DNA of 14,391 nucleotides from an uncultured Capnocytophaga sp. (GCF_937936315.1 NZ_CALGWU010000049.1:1-14391), one strand, 5' to 3'; counted from the first letter of the stretch, positions 7,261-13,618 are shown. Numbers and translations: made by a program. Notes: generated from the sequence alone by a model not told the origin.

Positions 7261-8118
7261 TTATTGTGCTACCACTACTTTAGGAAAACGTATCACTTTA
7301 TCACCTAATTTGTAGCCCGCTTGCACTACATCCACTATTCTACCTTTATATTCAGGCGATGGAGCAGGAATGAGTGTAATTGCATCGTGAATTTCACTGT
7401 CGAACACATCGTTAGGAGCAACGTCCATACGCTCTAAACCTTTAGATTTTAGCGTGTTTATAAGTTTGTTATAGATGAGTTTCACCCCTTCAAGTGTATT
7501 CTCATCTGCTGTTTTAGAGAGTTCCACCAAAGCACGGTCAAAATCATCTACTATAGGCAACATAGCTGACAAAATGTCCTTTCCAGCAGTAGCTATTAAT
7601 TCTTCACGTTCTTTAATAGTTCTACGGCGGTAGTTATCAAACTCGGCAAACAGACGCAAATAGCGGTCTCTTTCCTTGTTGAAATACTCATCCGTTTTTT
7701 CAGGTTCGTTGGGGTCTTTATACATAATCTGCTCTTCCTCAGTAGGTTCTGAAGTATGAGCAGGTTCATCTTCTAATGGAGGTTGTTCCATCGGGGTTTC
7801 TTCCTCTGTTTCAGGCTCTTCTTCAAACGCTTCAAAGTCTTCATCCTCAAAAGGCTCTTCAGAATCCTCTTCTTCAGAATCCTCTTCTTCGGAGTCTTCT
7901 TCTGTTTCAGGCTCTTCCAATTCTTCCTCTGCTTCAGGTTCTTCTTCTTCAAAAGAGTCGTCGTCATCTAAATCAAAAGGCATTTCGTCCTCATTGAAGT
8001 CATCGAAGTTCTCATCTTCAGGAATTTCCACTGTTTCGTACATATCCTCTTCAGGAGTGTAATCCACAGGGTCTTGTTCAAATTCAAAATTGTCTTTGTT
8101 AATATCTTCAGTACTCAT
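7261..8118 (-). CDS. grpE: Nucleotide exchange factor GrpE with long acidic N-terminus
   Basis: A 285-residue GrpE, the ADP/ATP exchange factor of DnaK. The GrpE domain covers about 140-285: the long helix (YFNKERDRYLRLFAEFDNYRRR and following), the four-helix region (MLPIVDDFDRAL), and the beta domain with DVFD, HDAI and the end GYKLGDKVIRFPKVVV. The first 130 or so residues are extremely acidic and low in complexity, with EEDSE repeats; typical GrpE is about 190-200 residues in total. The start at 8118 (MSTEDINKD) was chosen because a 17-codon upstream extension to 8169 has a non-GrpE-like sequence and covers the predicted promoter motifs. dnaJ follows 10 bp after the stop, so the two chaperone partners are made together. 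Confidence 0.94.
   Translation of the reverse strand: MSTEDINKDNFEFEQDPVDYTPEEDMYETVEIPEDENFDDFNEDEMPFDLDDDDSFEEEEPEAEEELEEPETEEDSEEEDSEEEDSEEPFEDEDFEAFEEEPETEEETPMEQPPLEDEPAHTSEPTEEEQIMYKDPNEPEKTDEYFNKERDRYLRLFAEFDNYRRRTIKEREELIATAGKDILSAMLPIVDDFDRALVELSKTADENTLEGVKLIYNKLINTLKSKGLERMDVAPNDVFDSEIHDAITLIPAPSPEYKGRIVDVVQAGYKLGDKVIRFPKVVVAQ
7856..7900 (-). repeat. Three tandem 15-bp repeats inside grpE
   Basis: On the + strand TCTTCAGAATCCTCT occurs at 7856-7870 and 7871-7885, followed by a diverged copy TCTTCGGAGTCTTCT at 7886-7900. They encode EEDSE units in the acidic N-terminus of GrpE. Exact repetition of the first two copies suggests slippage, so copy number may vary between strains. Confidence 0.85.
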
Positions 8119-8152
8119 AATGATTCTTATTAGGTTTATTTCGTATTTTGAT

Positions 8153-8194
8153 AGCAAACAATTTGCCATTTACAAAAACAGTGCCATTTTGGCA
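8153..8194 (-). promoter_or_regulatory. Possible sigma-54-like promoter motifs and palindrome upstream of grpE
   Basis: Read on the minus strand, TGGCAAATTGTTTGCT (8168-8153) fits the sigma-54 pattern TGGCAC-N5-TTGCW with correct GG-GC spacing and one mismatch. A second, weaker copy is TGGCACTGTTTTTGTA (8186-8171). A palindrome TGCCA-TTT-TGGCA lies at 8182-8194. The first motif would start transcription about 23 nt before the grpE ATG. No clear TAnnTTTG box was seen here. A heat-shock operator is an equally good reading. Confidence 0.4.
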
Positions 8195-8217
8195 GTTTGA
8201 GCCACTCGTACAATTGC

Positions 8218-9078
8218 TTACCTCCACTCTATCCTACTGCCGTACGATTGTACTTCTTTCACAAAATCAGGAGTAATTTTCAAGTGCAGTTTGAGCACAA
8301 TTTCATCTTCAGTTTCACTCATCACCTCTTGCGAAGAGTGTAAAGGCATCGCTTTGAGGTATTCAGCGGGGTTAGGTACAAAAGGCGAGTCGGTAGGTAA
8401 CTTTTTAAAGGCGAGCACCACCTCTTCAGCTTGCGTACGCTCGTTGTCTACCCACGCCCCAAAACTATCGTCAAAAAAATGCTCTACCTCCTCCGGTACA
8501 GGATGCTGAAACTTCACCCCCCGCTCATCGTCTAAGTGCTTAATTCTATCCAAACCAAACACCCGCAACGCTTCCTTCTCCACATCCCACGCCAGCACAT
8601 ACCAGCGTCTTTGCGCTTCTTTTAGCAAATAGGGCTCTAACGTGCGCACCACTGGCTGTTTGTTTTTATCCCAAAACTTATAGTAATGCAACGCTACCTG
8701 TCGCTTTTCTTTGATAGCCCTAAGCAGCGGCGACAGATATTCCGTACCCGCAGGCAATCGCTTTTCAAACTGAATCACCTCGGAAAGATTGCCATAATTC
8801 TGCAAAGCTCTAAACACATCAAACGCTTCTAATAGATTTTGAGTATAGAGGTCGTTATCTTCTGTGATTTCGTACGCTTTAAGAGTGTTATTATACTCAA
8901 TTTTTATGTGGTAGATTTTCTCAATTTCTTGCTTATCACGCAGAAAAGTACGATCAGTAAACGCCTCAACATCGCAATATTCCTCACTTTTTTGTAAAGC
9001 TTTTATCAAATCTTCATACGAATGAGGCTTCATACGCAGGCGTTCCACGATAAAACGGTGTCTTAAAAACTTCTTCAT
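8218..9078 (-). CDS. WYL-domain transcriptional regulator (YafY-like)
   Basis: A 286-residue regulator with an N-terminal winged-HTH-like region (about 1-60: RHRFIVERL, YEDLIKALQKS, TDRTFLRDKQEIEKIYHI) and a central WYL domain (about 115-185). The WYL domain shows RPYLLKE-like EPYLLKEAQRRWYVLAW, with WYV at 159-161 in place of WYL, followed by LRVFGLDRI. A C-terminal WCX-like part ends in VQSYGSRIEW. WYL proteins bind nucleic-acid or nucleotide-type ligands and regulate DNA-damage and phage-defence loci among others. The gene is divergent from a SLOG-family gene, with a palindrome between them, and lies about 100 bp upstream of grpE on the same strand. Its target is not known; autoregulation through the palindrome at 9116-9136 is an inference. 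Confidence 0.87.
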   Translation of the reverse strand: MKKFLRHRFIVERLRMKPHSYEDLIKALQKSEEYCDVEAFTDRTFLRDKQEIEKIYHIKIEYNNTLKAYEITEDNDLYTQNLLEAFDVFRALQNYGNLSEVIQFEKRLPAGTEYLSPLLRAIKEKRQVALHYYKFWDKNKQPVVRTLEPYLLKEAQRRWYVLAWDVEKEALRVFGLDRIKHLDDERGVKFQHPVPEEVEHFFDDSFGAWVDNERTQAEEVVLAFKKLPTDSPFVPNPAEYLKAMPLHSSQEVMSETEDEIVLKLHLKITPDFVKEVQSYGSRIEWR

Positions 9079-9092
9079 CTCATTATTTTTTG

Positions 9093-9100
9093 CAAATATA
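9093..9100 (-). promoter_or_regulatory. -7 box of the WYL regulator promoter
   Basis: On the minus strand the sequence is TATATTTG, an exact TAnnTTTG match, 14 bp before the ATG at 9078. The -33 element is poor (CTG about 21 bp upstream), and that region overlaps the palindrome at 9116-9136. The leader would be very short. Confidence 0.55.
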
Positions 9101-9115
9101 CGAACTTTTTTCTTC

Positions 9116-9136
9116 GAGCGACAGTTTTTGTCGCTC
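9116..9136. promoter_or_regulatory. Perfect inverted repeat between divergent WYL and SLOG genes
   Basis: GAGCGACA (9116-9123), spacer GTTTT, TGTCGCTC (9129-9136). It sits over the expected -33 region of the WYL promoter and upstream of the SLOG gene, with no T-run after it, so an operator for a dimeric regulator fits better than a terminator. The WYL protein itself is the obvious candidate binder (inference). Confidence 0.55.
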
Positions 9137-9173
9137 TTGCTATCGACTTTTGCCCCAACAAATAACGATTTAT

Positions 9174-9545
9174 ATGAATATAGCCATTGTTGGGGGACGT
9201 GATTTTAGCGATTACACCCTACTGAAAGAAAGTATTTTAGCGTATATCAATACGCACGAAAAACCCGAAAACATCGTATCGGGTGGTGCTAAAGGAGCCG
9301 ACACCCTTGCCGCACAATTTGCTGCCGAGATGGGTATTCCTCTCCTCGTTTTCAAACCCGACTATCAAAAGTATGGGCGTGGAGCGACCCTTGTGCGCAA
9401 CACTCAAATCATCGAAAATTCCGAAGTGGTTTTTGCCTTCTGGGACGGACAGTCAAAAGGCACTAACGACAGCATTAAAAAAGCCAAAAAACTTGAAAAA
9501 GAGCTACATATCATCAAGTACAAACAAAGCTTTTTTACCTCTTAA
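9174..9545 (+). CDS. DUF2493 / YspA-type SLOG-family protein
   Basis: A 123-residue Rossmann-like protein of the SLOG superfamily (cpYpsA-related/DUF2493). The start MNIAIVGGRDF has GGRDF at 7-11. It is followed by VSGGAKGADTLAAQFA (35-50), the loop YGRGATLVRNTQII (67-80), and FAFWDGQSKGTNDSIKKAKK (88 onward). These are the nucleotide-pocket and RN motifs of this family, proposed to bind nucleotides or nucleotide-derived signals. The ATG at 9174 was chosen over an upstream in-frame one at 9090 because the family begins at the MNIAIVGGRDF strand and the longer start would cover the WYL promoter and palindrome. It is divergent from the WYL regulator. The first copy of the 52-bp repeat begins 17 bp after its stop, so it stands at the edge of the accessory array. 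The ligand is unknown. Confidence 0.88.
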   Translation: MNIAIVGGRDFSDYTLLKESILAYINTHEKPENIVSGGAKGADTLAAQFAAEMGIPLLVFKPDYQKYGRGATLVRNTQIIENSEVVFAFWDGQSKGTNDSIKKAKKLEKELHIIKYKQSFFTS

Positions 9546-9562
9546 CTCTTACCTTAAAACAT

Positions 9563-9614
9563 TGGGGAAGCCGAAAACCATATAGAGTAGGCACTCACTA
9601 AAAACTATAATAAT
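9563..9614 (+). repeat. 52-bp direct repeat, copy 1 (cassette leader)
   Basis: Identical over 52 bp to 12064-12115. It begins TGGGGAAGCCGAAAACC and ends CTATAATAAT, and abuts the ATG of the next gene. Within it GAGT-AGGC-ACTC can form a small hairpin whose loop GGC could pair with the upstream GCC, giving a possible pseudoknot. It also holds a short frame WGSRKPYRVGTH followed by TAA (9599-9601). It could be a transcribed leader, a recombination site, or the tail of a lost gene. Confidence 0.9.
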
Positions 9615-9914
9615 ATGATTTTAAAAATTGTAAATGGAAGATTAGATCTTCTCAGTGATTCAGGAGGTCGTATCAGAACGATTGCGCAAAGCAATGTAAT
9701 TGACGCTGCTCTCAGCGATGATGAAAAATCTGTTTTAATCACCTACAGCAATGGTAGAACAGATCTTTGCAACGATTCTGGAGGACGTAAATCTACAGTT
9801 GTAGAAAGTAATGCTGTAAAAGCTATTTTCTACAATTCAGACATACTCATCACCTTAAAAAACGGAGATATGGAACTGAGAAACCAAAATGGTGGAAAGA
9901 TAAGAAGCATTTAA
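9615..9914 (+). CDS. Small beta-propeller-blade-like repeat protein (cassette 1)
   Basis: Not a recognised family. A 99-residue protein with no signal peptide, built almost entirely of three internal repeats about 37-39 residues apart. They start NGRLDLLSDSGGRIRTI (7-23), NGRTDLCNDSGGRKSTV (46-62) and NGDMELRNQNGGKIRSI (83-99), with hydrophobic strands such as SVLITYS and DILITLK between them. The xSGG/NGG turns resemble degenerate Asp-box (BNR) blades of beta-propellers, but three blades are too few for a closed propeller, so it may oligomerise or bind another protein. It lies directly after the 52-bp repeat and is followed by a hairpin and the YD-repeat gene. Its counterpart in cassette 2 is shorter and mostly different in sequence. 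Function unknown. Confidence 0.75.
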   Translation: MILKIVNGRLDLLSDSGGRIRTIAQSNVIDAALSDDEKSVLITYSNGRTDLCNDSGGRKSTVVESNAVKAIFYNSDILITLKNGDMELRNQNGGKIRSI

Positions 9915-9926
9915 TTTACATTTCAC

Positions 9927-9968
9927 AAGGAGTGCAAGCCTATAATAAACTTAGGCTTGTTACTCCTT
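9927..9968 (+). other. Intergenic hairpin between the two genes of cassette 1
   Basis: AAGGAGT (9927-9933) pairs with ACTCCTT (9962-9968), and CAAGCCTA (9935-9942) pairs with TAGGCTTG (9952-9959), with a small bulge and a 9-nt loop. It is followed by CTAAAAAAG, not a T-run. The site is equivalent to the hairpin at 12349-12378 in cassette 2. It may be an attenuator, a partial terminator or an mRNA-processing and stability element. Confidence 0.75.
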
Positions 9969-9988
9969 CTAAAAAAGATTTAACAACA

Positions 9989-11206
9989 ATGAAAATACAA
10001 AATAACGGTTTAGAAAATTATCCTAGAAGTCCTTATATTCCTAAGGTAGAACCCAATCTTTTCTTTGCAGGCAAAAAAGTAAAAACGTCCTACAAAGAGT
10101 ACGAGGTACTCATAGACAACAACAACATTGGCTTAGGCAAATTTAAAAAAAATGTGGCTGTTATTCCTGAGGATATCATAAACCTTATCAAGGAATATGA
10201 TGATATGGCAAGAGATTTTAGAACGAAAAAATCCCTTGATGAAACGACCAAAACATTGTGGCATAACATATTATTTTTCAGTGGTTGTGAATGCTTTGTA
10301 ACTACTTACAACGAACAGGGGTTAGTAACGAGTTACGAAGTAGACGATTTTGTATTTGTTTTTAAATATAATGAACAGCAACAACTCACCGAATGGACTG
10401 CTACTATTTCGGATCAAATACCTTGTACATACAGTTTTTTGTACAATGAAAAAGGTTTGCTCTATAAAATTACAGAAAAGATCCCTACAGGTATTTTTAA
10501 AGAGTATTTATATGACGAAAAAGGCGATATGGTAGTCGTTATAGAAAATGGGGAAAATCCTGAAGAGTATAAATATAAGTACAACTCAAAAGGTGAATTA
10601 GTAAGCTTAAAACGTTATCGAAATGAGAGATTTATGTGGGAAGATTTGTTCCTATATGACGAGAGAGGCAATAAAACACTATTTTGTTCTTTCAGCGAAG
10701 AAAATGAAAAAAACGAAAGAGAAAACGAGCGAAAAGTATTTATCAATTCGTACAAAAATGGGCGTCTTGCCAAACAAGAAATTTTGTACTACGAGAATGG
10801 AGAGAAGGAGTTTTTATTCTTTGACGAACAAGGAAATGTAATTGAAAAACAGTACTTTGAAATCAAATATTACCGAGGGTTTGAATTAAAAGAAAGTATT
10901 AACTACCAATATTTTGAAGATAAGGTAAAATGCACTTACATAAATAAGTATGATGCGAAAGAAGTTATTATTTGTAAAGATATTAAGTGCACTGAAGAAC
11001 CTCTTTATAAAAATCATTTTTCTAATTATAGTAATATTTGGCACAACGAAAATTTTTCTTCTTTAGCTATAAATAACCTAGACGATAACGAGAAAGAAAA
11101 GTTTGTACGCAACTACTCTCCTAATGGAGAATGGGAAACTATTTTCTATCATAATGGGAAACCGATCTATATCGTTAGAAAAGAGTGCAGTGTAGTCGAA
11201 AATTAA
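9989..11206 (+). CDS. YD/RHS-like hairpin-repeat protein (cassette 1)
   Basis: Not an assigned family. A 405-residue protein without signal peptide or membrane segment. From about residue 107 to 285 it carries a string of YD-type beta-hairpin repeats of the form (Y/F)(N/D)E-x-G-x-hydrophobic: YNEQGLV, YNEKGLL, YDEKGDM, YNSKGEL, YDERGNK, FDEQGNV. It ends in WETIFYHNGKPIYIVRKECSVVEN. YD/RHS repeats are best known from secreted toxin shells; here they are in a cytosolic-looking protein. The paralogue at 12416 shares about half its residues by eye, with the N-terminus (SPYIP..EPN.FFA.KKV.T.YKEYE) and C-terminus best kept. The start at 9989 was set by this paralogue; an upstream GTG at 9932 lies inside the hairpin. 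It could be an immunity or scaffold protein of a conflict system, but that is inference. Confidence 0.78.
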   Translation: MKIQNNGLENYPRSPYIPKVEPNLFFAGKKVKTSYKEYEVLIDNNNIGLGKFKKNVAVIPEDIINLIKEYDDMARDFRTKKSLDETTKTLWHNILFFSGCECFVTTYNEQGLVTSYEVDDFVFVFKYNEQQQLTEWTATISDQIPCTYSFLYNEKGLLYKITEKIPTGIFKEYLYDEKGDMVVVIENGENPEEYKYKYNSKGELVSLKRYRNERFMWEDLFLYDERGNKTLFCSFSEENEKNERENERKVFINSYKNGRLAKQEILYYENGEKEFLFFDEQGNVIEKQYFEIKYYRGFELKESINYQYFEDKVKCTYINKYDAKEVIICKDIKCTEEPLYKNHFSNYSNIWHNENFSSLAINNLDDNEKEKFVRNYSPNGEWETIFYHNGKPIYIVRKECSVVEN

Positions 11207-11251
11207 TGCTTTTACACAGAAAAAGAATATAATATTAAAAACTTAAATTAT

Positions 11252-12010
11252 ATGTATACACAGCATTTTAAAGAGGCAGTAGCCTACTATAAAGCCAATA
11301 ATCTATTTGTAGGGTATGGCAACCCTAATGGTAAAGTTTTGATAATCGGCAAAGAAGCTGCACACATTCCCCAAGAAGAGACTACCGAGAATTTAGAAAA
11401 GAAGAAAGAAGAGCTCTTCCAAAGTAATGTATCTCAATGGGAGCGCATACTTTCTACTAATGAAGTACCTAACTACGATAGTCAACGCCTCATCTCTCAC
11501 GAACATCCCTTATATGCTTACGGCAATTAATATAATAGTTGGGATAAAAGCAAAAAAGGAGGAACTAGTTGTACCTATTTAAACTACGAAAAGCTCTACG
11601 AATAGCTATTTTTACAGGGAGAAAAACTTGAGAAAATCAACTTTCTAAAGGAGTTTTTCATCACCGAGTTCAGCGACTACCCTACTAAAGAAAGCTACAA
11701 AAATGAGGATATAGAAGCCCTTAGAAAACAGTCTATAGAAGAGCGTAAACCTCTCTTTGCAATGTCTTTTTTCAAAGAGTTCCCTATTATAATTGTTGCA
11801 GCTGGTAATTATCCAAGCTGTTACCACATTAATTTAGAACAAACTTTTGATATCGTTTTCCAAAAAGAAATAAAAGTAGGAAGAGACCGTTATTTCTTAC
11901 ACTTTAGTAAGGATAACAAACGTATTCTTATCTATACTCGACAATTAAGCAATAGCTTCTCTAAAGAGCTTATTCCTGCTATTGCTGCTGAGGCTAAAAA
12001 GTTTTTATAA
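11252..12010 (+). pseudogene. Gene with two in-frame stops, possibly uracil-DNA-glycosylase-like
   Basis: One reading frame runs for 252 codons from ATG 11252 to TAA at 12010, interrupted only by TAA at 11528-11530 and TAG at 11603-11605, with no frameshift. The frame between and after the stops keeps sensible codon use: YNSWDKSKKGGTSCTYLNYE, then KINFLKEFFITEFSDYP, SFFKEFPIIIVAAGNYPSCY and NSFSKELIPAIAAEAKKFL. Both stops are one C-to-T change from glutamine codons, among other options. The first piece has FVGYGNPNGKVLIIGKEAA. Together with FPIIIVAAGNY this recalls the uracil-DNA-glycosylase superfamily layout, at low confidence. A 92-residue N-terminal product, or restart at 11762 giving 82 residues, is possible. 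It lies between the two cassettes and appears to be decaying recently. Confidence 0.75.
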
Positions 12011-12036
12011 CAACGAGTTATATCTCTTTCTGTTGA

Positions 12037-12044
12037 TAACTTTG
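12037..12044 (+). promoter_or_regulatory. -7 box upstream of cassette 2
   Basis: TAACTTTG matches TAnnTTTG exactly. No convincing TTTG lies 19-21 bp upstream. If used, transcription starts near 12051 and the 52-bp repeat at 12064-12115 falls within the 5' leader. Copy 1 has only a poor match (TACCTTAA at 9550-9557) in the same place. Confidence 0.5.
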
Positions 12045-12063
12045 CCTAAAAATAAAGAAATAC

Positions 12064-12115
12064 TGGGGAAGCCGAAAACCATATAGAGTAGGCACTCACT
12101 AAAAACTATAATAAT
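12064..12115 (+). repeat. 52-bp direct repeat, copy 2 (cassette leader)
   Basis: Identical to 9563-9614; one extra T separates it from the ATG at 12117. The frame WGSRKPYRVGTH plus stop is again open, but since the copies are identical this gives no evidence of coding selection. The sequences flanking the two copies differ upstream, so the repeat edge is sharp. Confidence 0.9.
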
Positions 12116-12116
12116 T

Positions 12117-12341
12117 ATGAGTTTAATAGTTACATTTAAAAACGAAGTGGTTCGCATTTGTCCAAAAAATGCAAAGAAAATCGAGGCTTCTAAGAATAAT
12201 AGAATTTCTTGGATTGGTCGCTACACTGGCAGTTATATCTTTAAAGATTTAACAGTCTCCGGTAATGAAATCTTAGCACAAACTGATAAAGGTTTGTACT
12301 GTTCAAAAAATGGAGGTTTATCTTGGATAAAACGCAGTTAA
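12117..12341 (+). CDS. Small Asp-box (BNR)-like protein (cassette 2)
   Basis: Not a recognised family. A 74-residue protein, without signal peptide, in the same cassette position as the 99-residue protein at 9615. Its end, SKNGGLSW (63-70), matches the Asp-box pattern S-x-D/N-x-G-x-S/T-W of beta-propeller hairpins. The last blade (GNEILAQTDKGLYCSKNGGLSWIKRS) lines up in layout with the last blade of the cassette 1 protein (SDILITLKNGDMELRNQNGG and the rest), though few residues are the same. The N-terminal half (MSLIVTFKNEVVRICPKNAKKI) has no counterpart recognised elsewhere in the window. One or two blades cannot close a propeller, so it may pair with the YD-repeat protein that follows. Function unknown. 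Confidence 0.68.
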   Translation: MSLIVTFKNEVVRICPKNAKKIEASKNNRISWIGRYTGSYIFKDLTVSGNEILAQTDKGLYCSKNGGLSWIKRS

Positions 12342-12348
12342 AACAACT

Positions 12349-12378
12349 GAGGAGGTTGCTTTTAAAGGGAACCTCCTC
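12349..12378 (+). other. Intergenic hairpin between the two genes of cassette 2
   Basis: GAGGAGGTT (12349-12357) pairs perfectly with AACCTCCTC (12370-12378) around a 12-nt loop. No T-run follows. It stands in the same place as the hairpin at 9927-9968 but has a different sequence. Terminator, attenuator or processing site are all possible. Confidence 0.75.
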
Positions 12379-12415
12379 TTACCCAATATTTGTAAAACTA
12401 AAAAAATAAACAACA

Positions 12416-13618
12416 ATGAAAATAAAAAATAACGGCTTAAAACGTCCTGATTCACCTTATATTCCTATAATGGAGCCTAATACTTTCTTTGCCAACAAAA
12501 AAGTGCAAACTACTTACAAAGAATACGAGGCAGTAGAAGATGAGAACAACACTGTGCGCTTAGGAGCATTTAAAGATTATGAACTTTTTATTCCTGAAAC
12601 TATCCAAACACTTATTAGCGAATTTCGCGGAATGGCAGTAACTTTATATAATATAGATTCTTTTAATGATAAACCAGAAATAGAAAACTTTTTTGATATT
12701 TTTGATTATTCTCATAATAATAAATACTTTACAACAACTTACAACGATAAAGGTTTCATAACAAGCTATGAAATAGACAACATCCTCATTACTTTTAAGT
12801 ACAATGAAAACGATCAAATCATTGAGTGGACGGCTACAATCTCAGGAGAAATACCTTGTACTAGAAAATTTTTGTACAACGAAAATAAACTCCTTAGTAA
12901 AGTGATTGATCCTCTCCCTTCAAGCAAAACCCAAGAGTGGTTATATGATGAAAAAGGTGATATGATAGCTATCCTAAAAAATGATGAAATCACTCAAAAA
13001 TATGAATACAACTACAACCAAAAAAAAGAGTTAATAGGCGTAAAAGGTTTAAGTACTGAAGAATCATTCTTGTACGACGAAAAAGGAAATAAAGTACAAT
13101 ACAATATGTCTTATGATGGTAAAGTATATGAAGACTACCGAAAAGTATTTATCAATTCCTATGAAAAAGACATACTCACCAAACAGGAAATTCTAGATTA
13201 CTATTATGGTGACAAAGAAGTACTTTTCTTCAATGAACAAGGAAGATTTATTCAAAGGTGCTTCTTTGAAGAGAAACCTTACCGAGATTTTGAGTTAATA
13301 ACTACCACTAACTACCACTATTTTGAGGACAAAGTAAAACGTACTTATATAAATAAGTATATTGGAAAAGAAGTTATTGTTTGCAAAGATATTGAATATG
13401 CTAAAGAACCTATTTATAGAGATTGTTTTTTAAAGCACTATGGTGAAATTTGGGCAAACGAAAATTTTTCTTTTTTCGTTATGTATAATCTAAATGATAT
13501 TGAGGAGATAAAGTTTGTGCGCACCTACCTCAATAATGGAGAATGGGAAACTGTTTTTTACAAATACGGCAAACCTGAATATATCATAAGAAAAGAGTGT
13601 ACTATCGTAGAAAATTAG
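12416..13618 (+). CDS. YD/RHS-like hairpin-repeat protein (cassette 2)
   Basis: A 400-residue paralogue of the protein at 9989, without signal peptide. The opening (MKIKNNGL, SPYIP, EPNTFFANKKVQTTYKEYE), the repeat core (YNDKGFITSYEI, WTATISGEIPCT, LYDEKGDM, LYDEKGNK, RKVFINSYEKD, FFNEQGRF), YFEDKVKRTYINKY, and the end (NNGEWETVFYKYGKPEYIIRKECTIVEN) are shared with it. The most diverged part is around residues 70-105. Both genes begin in the same context, AACAACAATGAAAAT. A duplication followed by divergence is the simplest history; maintenance of full length in both copies suggests both are in use. Function unknown. Confidence 0.78.
   Translation: MKIKNNGLKRPDSPYIPIMEPNTFFANKKVQTTYKEYEAVEDENNTVRLGAFKDYELFIPETIQTLISEFRGMAVTLYNIDSFNDKPEIENFFDIFDYSHNNKYFTTTYNDKGFITSYEIDNILITFKYNENDQIIEWTATISGEIPCTRKFLYNENKLLSKVIDPLPSSKTQEWLYDEKGDMIAILKNDEITQKYEYNYNQKKELIGVKGLSTEESFLYDEKGNKVQYNMSYDGKVYEDYRKVFINSYEKDILTKQEILDYYYGDKEVLFFNEQGRFIQRCFFEEKPYRDFELITTTNYHYFEDKVKRTYINKYIGKEVIVCKDIEYAKEPIYRDCFLKHYGEIWANENFSFFVMYNLNDIEEIKFVRTYLNNGEWETVFYKYGKPEYIIRKECTIVEN

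Noticed and set aside
9145..9152. GACTTTTG as a -7 box for the SLOG gene
   Set aside because: The first base deviates from TAnnTTTG, and the nearest upstream TTTG is only 14 bp away, so it is too weak to annotate.
9932..9988. Longer start (GTG 9932) for the first YD-repeat protein
   Set aside because: It falls inside the hairpin and adds 19 residues absent from the paralogue at 12416.
11528..11605. Stop-codon reassignment (TAA/TAG read as Gln), as in some phages
   Set aside because: Neighbouring genes end normally at TAA and TAG (for example TAG at 13616-13618), so reassignment would break them; decay or sequencing error is simpler.
9563..12115. CRISPR array suggested by an exact repeat
   Set aside because: There are only two copies 2.5 kb apart, each in front of a gene, with no spacers or cas genes.
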